A DNA stretch of 10,428 nt from CAYJAD01 sp964372165. Its GTDB lineage: Bacteria; Desulfobacterota; Desulfovibrionia; Desulfovibrionales; Desulfovibrionaceae. Shown in pieces: positions 1-7,405 of the stretch. The stretch lies in NCBI GenBank assembly GCA_964372165.1, contig CAYJPT010000083.1, forward strand, positions 1 to 10,428. Reading direction: 5' to 3'. Made by a program: the position numbers and the translations under genes. The notes under the pieces were generated by a model. That model searched no databases and was not told the DNA's origin. It saw nothing but the letters and a program-made list of their open reading frames with translations. Position 1 is the first letter of the stretch; each line of letters opens with the position of its first letter.

Positions 1-9
1 ATTGCGGGC

Positions 10-68
10 AAAAAACTTACTATCAAAACACACTAAATGCAGATGATAACACATTCATCAAGTTTTTT
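10..68. terminator. Possible bidirectional terminator, weak
   Basis: A perfect 9-bp inverted repeat, AAAAAACTT at 10-18 and AAGTTTTTT at 60-68, encloses about 41 bases. Within them a smaller hairpin (GATGA/TCATC) can form. Read on the minus strand it lies just after the stop codon of the secreted-protein gene and ends in a T-run, as an intrinsic terminator would. Read on the plus strand it also ends in a T-run (63-70) and could serve a gene entering from the left. The long loop and AT-only outer stem make it a weak candidate. Confidence 0.3.
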
Positions 69-75
69 TTAAAAC

Positions 76-648
76 TTATCTCGGCGCAATGCCTGGAGGA
101 TTTGCAGCAGGCATTGTAGCTGATTGTTGAGCTGCAGGGAAAGCCGACTGAGGAACTGCGCTGACACTAGGAGTACTGACTATATCTCTTGATGGAGGCG
201 TGGAGTTTGCTTGTGTTGCAGCTGGTGCTGCAGGAGCAACTGGCGCAGCTCCAGAGTATGGAGTGCTAGAACTACTACTTTGTATAGTTGGCTTAGGTGA
301 TGAGTGCACCTTAGGCATTACTTTTTTGGACATGGGTGCTTTTGCTGTAGATTTTTTTGTTTTTCTCTTACTGTACTTTTGTGGGTAAAGTGGAGGCAAT
401 GAGGTAATAGTTACAGGGTCTTTACGCTTTACACCATTGGTATTGGTTTGGATTGATCCCATAAGAGCGTCATATTGCAACCTAGCACCACCATGACGCA
501 TCCATACTTCTCCAATACTTGCATTAGGCCCTGCTGCCACTGGTGTATTTGAAACATAGCCGCCAACACTTTGTGCTGCCAAAGCAGGAATGCTAAAAAG
601 CATGATAAGACAAAAAACAATAATCATAATTTTTTGAGACTTTAACAT
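76..648 (-). CDS. Secreted protein of unknown function, Pro/Ala/Ser-rich tail
   Basis: I do not recognise the family of this 190-residue protein. Residues 1-25 form a typical Sec signal peptide: Lys at 3 and 6, a hydrophobic core (IMIIVFCLIMLF), then a cleavage site near PALA-A-Q. There is no lipobox cysteine, so the product is probably periplasmic, outer-membrane associated or secreted. After a short folded-looking stretch (about 26-85, with EVWMRHGGARLQYDALMG) comes a Lys-rich segment (about 88-112), then a Pro/Ala/Ser/Thr tail to the end that is probably disordered. The basic plus Pro-rich tail could bind peptidoglycan or another polyanion, but that is speculation. The start is supported by AAGGAG (654-659 on the plus strand), 5 bases upstream of ATG. 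It appears monocistronic and diverges from the kinase gene across a 604-bp spacer. Confidence 0.8.
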   Translation of the reverse strand: MLKSQKIMIIVFCLIMLFSIPALAAQSVGGYVSNTPVAAGPNASIGEVWMRHGGARLQYDALMGSIQTNTNGVKRKDPVTITSLPPLYPQKYSKRKTKKSTAKAPMSKKVMPKVHSSPKPTIQSSSSSTPYSGAAPVAPAAPAATQANSTPPSRDIVSTPSVSAVPQSAFPAAQQSATMPAANPPGIAPR

Positions 649-687
649 AAATGCTCCTTACCAATAAACAGTACAAATGAATGTCTT

Positions 688-693
688 ATTATA
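688..693 (-). promoter_or_regulatory. Candidate -10 box for the secreted-protein gene
   Basis: On the minus strand this reads TATAAT, a perfect sigma-70 -10 hexamer, about 40 bases upstream of the ATG at 648. It predicts a leader of roughly 30 bases that includes the AAGGAG ribosome site. No good -35 hexamer lies 16-18 bases upstream (the best is CTTAAA), so the promoter may be weak, activator-dependent or miscalled. Confidence 0.4.
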
Positions 694-767
694 TTAAACA
701 CTATTTTAGAATTTAAGCAAACGCTGATTAAATCAACAGGTCAAGAAACATATTGTGCGTTTCCTTA

Positions 768-793
768 CAAAGTAGGCAATTGCGCCTACTTTG
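768..793. other. Perfect 10-bp hairpin upstream of repeat copy 1
   Basis: CAAAGTAGGC (768-777) and GCCTACTTTG (784-793) pair perfectly around a 6-base loop. The stem is far more stable than its AT-rich surroundings. No T-run follows on either strand, so it is not a standard intrinsic terminator. With the hairpins that follow it makes a continuous structured block reaching to 892. Confidence 0.6.
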
Positions 794-821
794 CACGCCG
801 AATGAGAGCAAAAAACCACGC

Positions 822-898
822 TTTTTTGCGTCCTACAGGGCGAATGAAGGCAGTGTGCCTTTCTGATTTATTCTGCTTGTAGAATAAATCAGCATTTC
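822..898 (+). repeat. Structured 77-bp dispersed repeat, copy 1
   Basis: It matches 8336-8412 in the same orientation at 75 of 77 positions with no gaps. Three hairpins can form in series. Hairpin A: CG(T)CCT at 829-834 with GGGCG at 838-842. Hairpin B: AAGGCA at 847-852 with TGCCTT at 856-861. Hairpin C: a 12-bp perfect stem, CTGATTTATTCT at 863-874 with AGAATAAATCAG at 881-892, extended by a G.U pair closing a CTTG loop. A fourth hairpin (GCAAAAAA 808-815 with TTTTTTGC 822-829) abuts the left end. No neighbouring gene is transcribed into it from the left on the plus strand, so it is not the terminator of a visible gene. It could be a small-RNA, attenuator-like, REP-like or MITE-like element; the two copies alone cannot decide. 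Confidence 0.85.
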
Positions 899-1252
899 TT
901 TCACTACAAATATTGTCCATGCTGTCCAATTAATTTTCAAAGCAGATAAAAATATGAACACAATACATATCGGAAAATTCAAAACAAACTTTAATTTTTT
1001 AACATGCTAATCCATGCTCTGAATGGCTATACTTTTAATGTGCTTCTTGCCTAAATTTGAGAAATGCTTTAACAAAGTAATAGAAAGTCAAACTATTAAA
1101 TAAGACTGCTGTACAATTCACTGTACGCAGATTTTGATTCTGGACTTTATATTATGGCTAACTTAAACATTTAATTTGTTATAAAAGCATGTTAATATAT
1201 TTACAGTGCCGATCACTCAAGTACCATTAAATATATTTTTTAAGGAACAACC

Positions 1253-1804
1253 ATGTCTGAATATTTTGCACCAGCTTCACCTAAGAGCCACAAAACACCT
1301 TGTATTTCATTAGTGGGTATGCCCGGCGTAGGCAAATCTACAGTGGGACTTGCTTTAGCTCAACACCTGCAATGGTCCTTTGTCGACTCAGATTATGTTA
1401 TTGAATCTCTTTATGGTGTGCCCTTGCAAAGTGTTACCGATGCCATGAGTAAAGAAGAATTTTTAGATTTAGAAATGGAAGTTGTTGCCTCACTACGTCT
1501 TTACCGTACTGTTATTGCAACCGGAGGTAGTGTTGTATATAGAGAGCGGGCCATGCAAAACCTTCAAAAACTTGGACCAATTGTGTATTTAAGTGCCGGT
1601 TTACCTCTCATCTTGGAGCGCATTGCTCGTAATCCTGAGCGCGGCATAGCCATTGCACCAGGTCAGACCATTGAAGACCTTTTCATTGAAAGAGCAGCGC
1701 TTTATGAAAAATATTCCCAATGCAATCTTGATATAGAAAAGCTTGAGCCAGAAGACTGCGCCAAAACTATATTACATACACTTAGGGTGAATAATTGGCT
1801 TTAA
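1253..1804 (+). CDS. Shikimate-kinase-fold P-loop kinase, substrate uncertain
   Basis: This 183-residue cytoplasmic protein has the shikimate kinase fold and length. Walker A is GMPGVGKST at 22-30. The DSD of the acceptor/Mg site is at 45-47. The glycine motif reads ATGGS (89-93), not the usual TGGG. A lid region follows (RNPERGIAIAPGQ, about 126-138), then the adenine-side R/LY motif (ERAALYEKY). By alignment in memory to E. coli AroK, the FRDRE segment is FLDLE here (70-74), so the arginine that grips the shikimate carboxylate (AroK Arg58) is Leu. The lid RPLL is RGIAI. The ATP site is intact but the acceptor site is altered, so shikimate 3-phosphorylation is doubtful and another small hydroxylated acceptor is possible. 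I recall, unverified, that a shikimate-kinase homologue was proposed as a homoserine kinase in Desulfovibrio. The start is set by AAGGAA (1242-1247), 5 bases before ATG. It stands alone and converges on the ATPase gene with a 30-bp gap and no visible terminator. Confidence 0.85.
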   Translation: MSEYFAPASPKSHKTPCISLVGMPGVGKSTVGLALAQHLQWSFVDSDYVIESLYGVPLQSVTDAMSKEEFLDLEMEVVASLRLYRTVIATGGSVVYRERAMQNLQKLGPIVYLSAGLPLILERIARNPERGIAIAPGQTIEDLFIERAALYEKYSQCNLDIEKLEPEDCAKTILHTLRVNNWL

Positions 1805-1834
1805 TAAAGTATCATTAATTTTCAACCTTTATGG

Positions 1835-4800
1835 CTAACTGCTTTGAATTTGCCCTCCTTGAACCATAAACCTTTGACTTTCAGGATTAATTTCTTGTAG
1901 CATATCAGCAACATGCGGATGACAAGTAAAGAATAAAATTTGGTGTTTCTGTGCTCCTTGACTCAATTGAAGCAGAGCTTTTGCGGTATTTTTTGCTCTT
2001 TCTGGGTCAAAGTTAACCAAGATGTCATCCATTATCACCGGCAATGGAGTTGCATGTTCGGCATGATTTTTTATGTATGCCAAACGTAAAGCTAAATACA
2101 ATTGCTCTTGAGTACCGCGACTTAAATTTAGTGGGGAAGTTGGAGCACCATGTGGCGGAAATACTTGCAAGGAATTTTCATCAAGTTTTGCTGTAATACC
2201 TTGCCAACTGCCATTGGTAATAGTTGAAAAAATATCTGAGGCCATACGTATAACTTGTGGTTGGCGTTCACTTTCAAAGCGTTGCTTTGCCTGCAACAGC
2301 AACTGACGTGCCAAGGCATAGCTTGACCAATTGTATGCTCTTTGCTCAATATTTTCTTGTAAATCTGCTTCTTGCTGACGCAATTGAGCAAGAGTATCAG
2401 CACTTGTAAGAGTGTTTAGCTCAGCAACTATGCCTGCCAATGTAGCAGATTTTTCTTGATCATCTTGTATAAGGTCATCAATTCTTGCTTGCATACTATT
2501 GATGAACATTTGGCGTTCATGCTGGTCTGTTTCTTCAAACGAGAGTAGGTATTCCTCAAAGTTATTATCCGCTGCTGCAAGGCGTAAAGCATCTTCTAAG
2601 TCTGCCTTGCGCTGTAATAATGTACGATTTTCTGCACGCACTGCTGCAAGGCGTATAAACTCATCAACACTATTAGTTTTACCCAAGTGCAATAAATTAT
2701 CTTCAGTTGCCTTTGCATCACTTAAAGCCTTACTTGCTTCATGCAATTCAAACTCTTGCGTTTCAAGCTGCACTTTATATTGCTCTTGCAAGCGGCTATT
2801 ATCATGTCCAATTTGAGCCTCAGAAAGTAAAGCATCAAGCAAGCTTAACCAATCTTCTTGAAATGGTATTTCTGTAGTAGCCGCAGTTGGTAATGGAATA
2901 GCAACACTATCTAAAATGGTGCGCAAGGGGTTAACCAATGCTGCACACTCATTTTCATGACGTTGTATCTCTTCTTGAATACCACTTATTTCAAGCTCTA
3001 CTGATAAACAACGCTCCATGCTATCTAAAGCAGCACGCAACATGGCTGGTGACACCTGCATATCCATACTTAAACTTTGCAAGCGTTCCATCCATGCCGC
3101 ACGTATAACCTCAAGCTTTTTTTCACTATCGCTTAAAGTTTGCATGGCGTCTTCTTGAGCTTTATTTGCTAATTCTCGATTATGAAGGGCATTATGTAAT
3201 AATGCTTCTGCTTTAAGGCGTTCTGATTGTGCTTCATCTGCCTCACGGCATGCCTCAAGTACACGTGCACTGGCTAATAAAATATCCTGCAAGGTATTGC
3301 CTTTTTCTTCCATAATATCTTGCTCTTGAGGCTGTACCTGTGACGTATTATCTTCTGCATTCTCTAGTAAATCCACTTGATTTTGCACAATTTCCAAATG
3401 TTTTTTGGCATTTTCTTCTAAAATATCTGCAATAGGCGCAACTATTGTCAATTTATCACTATGTTCTTGCACTTGCAGCTCTAGCTGGACAATTTCTTCC
3501 TGCAAAGTATGCAAATTTGCATGCGCTAAAGTTGCTGCTTCCACCCTTGCAAAGAATGCTGTGGCTGCATCAGGAGCAGGTATTGCCTCCACATTGTGAG
3601 CACGCAAATGATTATGCCAACGAAGACGAGCTTGTTGTTCTTCCGCCTGAGCCTTACTTAGAATTTCTCGTTTCTGTTTGGCATTATCATGCATGGCAGT
3701 ATACTCTGCATCAAGGCCATCTATCTCAACACCAAGACGCTCATTGGCAGCAAATTGTTCGCGCTCACGTTCAAGCAATAATTCTACAGCGTCTAAGGTT
3801 ACATTATCAGCTGCTTGCACTTGCGCCGTGACACATTGCTCTTGAATATTACCCTCCATCTCTGCAATACGCAGTTGCATGCTCTTTGCTCGATCAAGCA
3901 GTTGTTTTTGTTCTAACTCAAAACGCTTGGTTTCAGGTCCAGAACGTGGCAAACCACCTGCTAAAAATGCTGCACCAGTTACCACAACCAAATAAGCTGA
4001 CCACTGACTTAATGGAATAATCAAACGTGGCGTAATTTGTATTTCTGTAATATCCCAATGCATTGGAACAATAATACCTGCAAGGCCTAATCCCAAAACT
4101 ATAAAACCAATAACCATTAAAACAACACTTTTTACCGGGGCAGGGGCAATGCTTGTGTTGATACGCTCTGTCAATTCTGCCAAGCGTTCTTTTTCTGCGC
4201 TATAATTATTGTATAAAGCACGAAGTAAGCGCACAGCACTTGCTCTTGCATCTAGTGCAGATTTGGTGCTGGTGGAATTTTCTTGACTTAATCTGCGGAC
4301 GCGTTCAAGGCGTACTCTTGCTCTATCTTCTGTTTCTTGAGCTTGACTGACACCATGCTCAGCATTACGTGTTTTTACAGCAGCTTGAGCGCATTCTTCC
4401 GCTATTTCTAAAGCTTGCCCTTGATTTTCTAAAAGCACATTTAATTTTTGGATAATTTTCTTTTGATCTTCATTTGAGGTACTACGTATTTGTAATGGAT
4501 TTAAGGTACGTTGAAAACTTTGCGTTGCGGTTTTCAATGTTTCTTGCTTTTCTTGCAATATTTTTTGAGCATTTTCTATTTGGGCTATACTGCTACGTAC
4601 ATTATTACGCTCTGTATCATTAAGAGTTGCTGACGGGTGTGGTAAACTTTTCAAAGTATCTTTTGCCGATGCATGCTCAAAATCAGCTAGTTCAATAACC
4701 TTATTAGTTTTTTCTAAAGCATTCATGGCTGCTAAATAGGTTTGTTCAGCCGCTTGTAATTCTGTTGCTTGCTTTTCCATTTCACCACGTGCAAAAAGAG

Positions 4801-5935
4801 AGCGATCAGTTTTGCGTATGCGCTCACAAGTCCACTGTGGCCCAAGGTCAGATAAATATCGTTCAAGCAAAGCCTGGCTACGCTGTAAAGCAGCATTTTG
4901 TGAGACAAGTCCGCTTTGTGCTTGACGAAAAGACGTTTTGCGTTCACTCAAACTTTGCAAAAATGTAAATTGTTCCAAAAGAGACGCATTGATTGTAAGT
5001 TCGGCAATCATATTTTCTAACTTTTGGCAGCGTTCTTTTTGTGTATGCACACGCCTTGCAGCTTCTTGGCGCAACTCTTGCGCACGCTCAAGACGAGCAG
5101 GCCCATCTTCAGGAAAAGACCCTGGCACTTCTTCAAGTCTTGCCAACCTACTTTCAATGGTGCGCCATTCGTCCCACTGCCTCCAAACACCAAGTTGGCG
5201 TTCAGCAGTATGCCGTAATTTCTCACTTTCATTTTTTTGCTTGCGCACATCTTCCAAGTACGCTTCTAAATTATTTTTTTCTATAGTGAGACTATCAAAA
5301 CGGGCACAAGTACTTTGCACATTATAAATTTGCTTTTGCACAAGCTCAAGTTCAGTTAATGCTGTATTAATAGCTGGGTTTGCACCACCATGCCTGAACT
5401 GCTTGTTCATATAATTTGTAAATTCTTCAATCACTTTTCCTGGTGGGCGCAAACTCATTCCAAAACTTGCTCCATACAGTGCATGGCGCACACCTTCAGA
5501 ATCTAAAGAATCAAATACTTGTAGCTCATTTAAGCTAAACCCAAACACATTTCGATATACCTCACGTGTAATACCAAACAAAATACTATCTAATATTTTA
5601 GACTCAAGAATATTTCCTTGTGCGTCGGTCAGCACCACCTCATCATTACTTTTTTGTAACCTACGAGTAAGACGCACCAATCCATGTTGCTTAGTTTGCA
5701 AGCCTAAAAAACCACCAGCTATAGCAGCTTTATTTTGAGGCATATAGCTGCGCCCTTGTGCCTTTTTACCACGTGCTACCACATGACCAGTAAGCATTGT
5801 ACGAAAAAAATCCAAGCAAGTGGACTTTCCGGCTTCGTTCTTACCAAGAAAAATAGATAATCCAGGTGGTAATTGCTCAACACCAACTTGTGAAAGAACT
5901 CCAAACCCATCAATATGAAAAGATGAAATATACAT
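1835..5935 (-). CDS. SbcC/Rad50/YhaN-like ATPase with two central membrane helices
   Basis: This 1366-residue ATPase is the partner of the SbcD/YhaO-like nuclease encoded just upstream. It should use ATP binding to clamp DNA and gate the nuclease during DNA-end or hairpin processing. The split ABC-type head is complete. Walker A is GKNEAGKST at 31-39. The signature motif is LSRGTQEQL from 1271. Walker B is PVIMDD with D1303/D1304, followed by the D-loop VNFDPER. The H-loop is TCHPH with H1339. Most of residues 180-600 and 665-1250 is Glu/Gln/Lys/Arg/Ala-rich and looks like long coiled coil. Mid-chain, residues 604-623 (VVLMVIGFIVLGLGLAG) and 645-662 (WSAYLVVVTGAAFLAGG) look like two transmembrane helices joined by about 20 residues. 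No CxxC is present, so there is no zinc hook. This organisation matches YhaN-type proteins more than E. coli SbcC, and the protein is longer than B. subtilis YhaN as I remember it. Its ATG directly abuts the TAA of the nuclease gene, so translation is probably coupled. Confidence 0.9.
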   Translation of the reverse strand: MYISSFHIDGFGVLSQVGVEQLPPGLSIFLGKNEAGKSTCLDFFRTMLTGHVVARGKKAQGRSYMPQNKAAIAGGFLGLQTKQHGLVRLTRRLQKSNDEVVLTDAQGNILESKILDSILFGITREVYRNVFGFSLNELQVFDSLDSEGVRHALYGASFGMSLRPPGKVIEEFTNYMNKQFRHGGANPAINTALTELELVQKQIYNVQSTCARFDSLTIEKNNLEAYLEDVRKQKNESEKLRHTAERQLGVWRQWDEWRTIESRLARLEEVPGSFPEDGPARLERAQELRQEAARRVHTQKERCQKLENMIAELTINASLLEQFTFLQSLSERKTSFRQAQSGLVSQNAALQRSQALLERYLSDLGPQWTCERIRKTDRSLFARGEMEKQATELQAAEQTYLAAMNALEKTNKVIELADFEHASAKDTLKSLPHPSATLNDTERNNVRSSIAQIENAQKILQEKQETLKTATQSFQRTLNPLQIRSTSNEDQKKIIQKLNVLLENQGQALEIAEECAQAAVKTRNAEHGVSQAQETEDRARVRLERVRRLSQENSTSTKSALDARASAVRLLRALYNNYSAEKERLAELTERINTSIAPAPVKSVVLMVIGFIVLGLGLAGIIVPMHWDITEIQITPRLIIPLSQWSAYLVVVTGAAFLAGGLPRSGPETKRFELEQKQLLDRAKSMQLRIAEMEGNIQEQCVTAQVQAADNVTLDAVELLLEREREQFAANERLGVEIDGLDAEYTAMHDNAKQKREILSKAQAEEQQARLRWHNHLRAHNVEAIPAPDAATAFFARVEAATLAHANLHTLQEEIVQLELQVQEHSDKLTIVAPIADILEENAKKHLEIVQNQVDLLENAEDNTSQVQPQEQDIMEEKGNTLQDILLASARVLEACREADEAQSERLKAEALLHNALHNRELANKAQEDAMQTLSDSEKKLEVIRAAWMERLQSLSMDMQVSPAMLRAALDSMERCLSVELEISGIQEEIQRHENECAALVNPLRTILDSVAIPLPTAATTEIPFQEDWLSLLDALLSEAQIGHDNSRLQEQYKVQLETQEFELHEASKALSDAKATEDNLLHLGKTNSVDEFIRLAAVRAENRTLLQRKADLEDALRLAAADNNFEEYLLSFEETDQHERQMFINSMQARIDDLIQDDQEKSATLAGIVAELNTLTSADTLAQLRQQEADLQENIEQRAYNWSSYALARQLLLQAKQRFESERQPQVIRMASDIFSTITNGSWQGITAKLDENSLQVFPPHGAPTSPLNLSRGTQEQLYLALRLAYIKNHAEHATPLPVIMDDILVNFDPERAKNTAKALLQLSQGAQKHQILFFTCHPHVADMLQEINPESQRFMVQGGQIQSS

Positions 5936-7240
5936 TTATCTGCTCTCCATCATGTCTACACATAGGCGTTGTGCTTCTTCTAAAAGTTCTTTAGCTTGCT
6001 CGTCTGTAGGCACTTGCAAAATTTGTTTTGCTTTAGAATGCGTTAAAAGTGGGGCTAAGCTTGTTTGAACAAAGTTTTGTAATTTGTCATTGTCATTTTC
6101 AATATCCTTAGCAAGACGCAAAGTTTCACCAAGCAAATCATCACGCTTACTTAATGTATCTAGTGGCTGAATCGCTGTTATATTGATGACAATATCTTTT
6201 AACCATATGTAAGGCATAGCCGGAACTTGCTTGCGTATGCGCTCCACAAGGTCATCTACGATATCCTGCTTACGTAAGACATGCTCAAGCTCTGAACGCC
6301 CAATTAGTCTAACACGCACAATTAATGCTGTGCATTGCGGGTCTGTATGCAATACCACTTGCTCTATACCTTGCAGGGTAAGTTGTTCCACTTGGTCAAG
6401 ATGTTCAGCATCATCCACACGAACTTCGATACTAGCCCATATCACCGGAGATAAACTGTGAAATTTACTCTCTATATCAAAACTATTTTTTGAGTTACCA
6501 TCAATATTTGTAGGAGTCACAGAAACTTGCAGACAACCTCTGATACCTGTTTCATTAATATGCAAACCCTGTGTATTACCAGAATATGCTACAAATGGTT
6601 TTTCACTAATAATACGTCTTTCATGTACGTGTCCAAGTGCCCATGCATCTAATTCGGTATTTTGTAAGTCTTCCAAACTACATGGAGCATAACGATCGGC
6701 CTTTGACTCACCCTCAAGAGTACAATGCAGTACACCAAGTTGAAAAATTGCTGCGCAATCATCTGTGCTTAAACGAGTAAATGCCTTTGCCAAATTACGC
6801 GATTCACGTACCGTTGCATGGCTTATGCCATGCACAACAGCAATATTTTTTCCATCACGTGTCACAACATGGCTTTGCACAGTATCACCGAAGATAATTG
6901 TATCTTCAGGCCATGATAGCATTTTTAACCTAGAGGACAAAGGGTCATGATTACCATGCGCAATAAAAACTTTAATGCCAAGTTTATTGAGATGAATACA
7001 AGCATCGCGCAGGTGCAATTGAGCCTTTAAGCTTTGATCTTCAACATTATATATATCACCAGCTAACACCAGAAAATCAGGCTTTTCTTTTTCACATAAA
7101 GCTACAATACGGTCCAAAGCCGTAAAAGTAGCAGCGCGTAATTGCTCTGCCAAAAATTCTGTCTGCTGCACTTGCGAAAGACCGCGAAAGGATGCATCAA
7201 GATGTAAATCTGCCGCATGAATGTATCGAACTGGGTACAT
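5936..7240 (-). CDS. SbcD/Mre11/YhaO-like DNA exonuclease (metallophosphoesterase)
   Basis: This 434-residue calcineurin-type nuclease is the catalytic subunit of an Mre11-Rad50-like complex and should cut DNA ends with two metal ions, typically Mn. The motifs are in order: IHAADLHLD with D11 and H13, LAGDIYN with D62, GNHDP with N97, H98 and D99, VVHG with H137, LHCT with H172, and GHVH with H204 and H206. All metal ligands expected for the family are present. Residues about 215-345 would form the capping domain. The helical, charged C-terminus (about 365-434) is where family members bind the base of the ATPase coiled coil. The start is natural because RYIHAADLHLD begins just after it; an AGGGGA (7251-7256 on the plus strand) lies 10 bases upstream, a slightly long spacing. 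It is first gene of an operon with the ATPase, with zero bases between stop and start. Confidence 0.92.
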   Translation of the reverse strand: MYPVRYIHAADLHLDASFRGLSQVQQTEFLAEQLRAATFTALDRIVALCEKEKPDFLVLAGDIYNVEDQSLKAQLHLRDACIHLNKLGIKVFIAHGNHDPLSSRLKMLSWPEDTIIFGDTVQSHVVTRDGKNIAVVHGISHATVRESRNLAKAFTRLSTDDCAAIFQLGVLHCTLEGESKADRYAPCSLEDLQNTELDAWALGHVHERRIISEKPFVAYSGNTQGLHINETGIRGCLQVSVTPTNIDGNSKNSFDIESKFHSLSPVIWASIEVRVDDAEHLDQVEQLTLQGIEQVVLHTDPQCTALIVRVRLIGRSELEHVLRKQDIVDDLVERIRKQVPAMPYIWLKDIVINITAIQPLDTLSKRDDLLGETLRLAKDIENDNDKLQNFVQTSLAPLLTHSKAKQILQVPTDEQAKELLEEAQRLCVDMMESR

Positions 7241-7311
7241 ATTTATCGCTTCCCCTAGAAAATAAAGAGTTTTTATAAGTCTAGAACTTTTCCAGAAAAA
7301 AGCAAGTATTT

Positions 7312-7340
7312 TATATAAAAGAAAATTTTTTTATCCGCAA
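7312..7340 (-). promoter_or_regulatory. Candidate sigma-70 promoter of the nuclease-ATPase operon
   Basis: On the minus strand, TTGCGG (plus 7335-7340) is followed after exactly 17 bases by TATATA (plus 7312-7317), giving a leader of roughly 65 bases before the nuclease ATG. It lies just downstream of the 7368-7405 terminator in the direction of transcription, as expected for an independent unit. The AT-richness of the region makes chance matches likely. Confidence 0.4.
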
Positions 7341-7367
7341 AATTTATGACATATTAATAAATACAAA

Positions 7368-7405
7368 TATTAAAGCCCCATGCAGTCATACAAGGGGCTT
7401 TAATA
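7368..7405 (-). terminator. Hairpin terminator between TPR gene and nuclease operon
   Basis: A perfect 12-bp stem (7368-7379 with 7394-7405, core TTAAAGCCCC/GGGGCTTTAA) encloses a 14-base loop. On the minus strand it is followed by an interrupted T-rich tract (ATTTGTATTTATT), consistent with intrinsic termination. On the plus strand the tail is AATAACAAC, so minus is preferred. It would end the TPR transcript, or a separate small RNA, about 250 bases past the TPR stop. Confidence 0.6.

Larger units (their letters stand above)
649..1252. other. 604-bp divergent intergenic region
   Basis: This spacer separates the minus-strand secreted-protein gene from the plus-strand kinase gene. It holds a candidate -10 box (688-693), a perfect 10-bp hairpin (768-793), an A-run/T-run hairpin (808-829), repeat copy 1 (822-898), and an imperfect hairpin at 1106-1130 (CTGC-T-GTAC pairing with GTAC-GCAG, one bulged T). 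From about 900 to 1240 it is very AT-rich. I see no coding potential there and no convincing -35/-10 pair for the kinase; TATAAA at 1180-1185 is the only -10-like site and has no good partner. Confidence 0.6.

Noticed and set aside
822..898. Repeat copies as intrinsic terminators
   Set aside because: The stems are strong, but the 3' tail (CATTTCTTTC or CATTTCCTTT) is not a T-run, and in both places no plus-strand gene lies upstream.
822..898. Repeat copies as insertion-sequence ends or MITEs
   Set aside because: The block has no terminal inverted repeats at its outer ends and I see no target duplication flanking either copy. Kept only as an open alternative.
1805..1834. Terminator between the convergent kinase and ATPase genes
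   Set aside because: The 30 bp contain no stem longer than a few bases, so none is annotated.
3445..3831. Long plus-strand open frames within the ATPase gene (also 2499-2816 and 4938-5327)
   Set aside because: They are antisense shadows of the coiled-coil coding sequence. Their translations are low-complexity Ser/Leu/Cys strings and lack ribosome sites.
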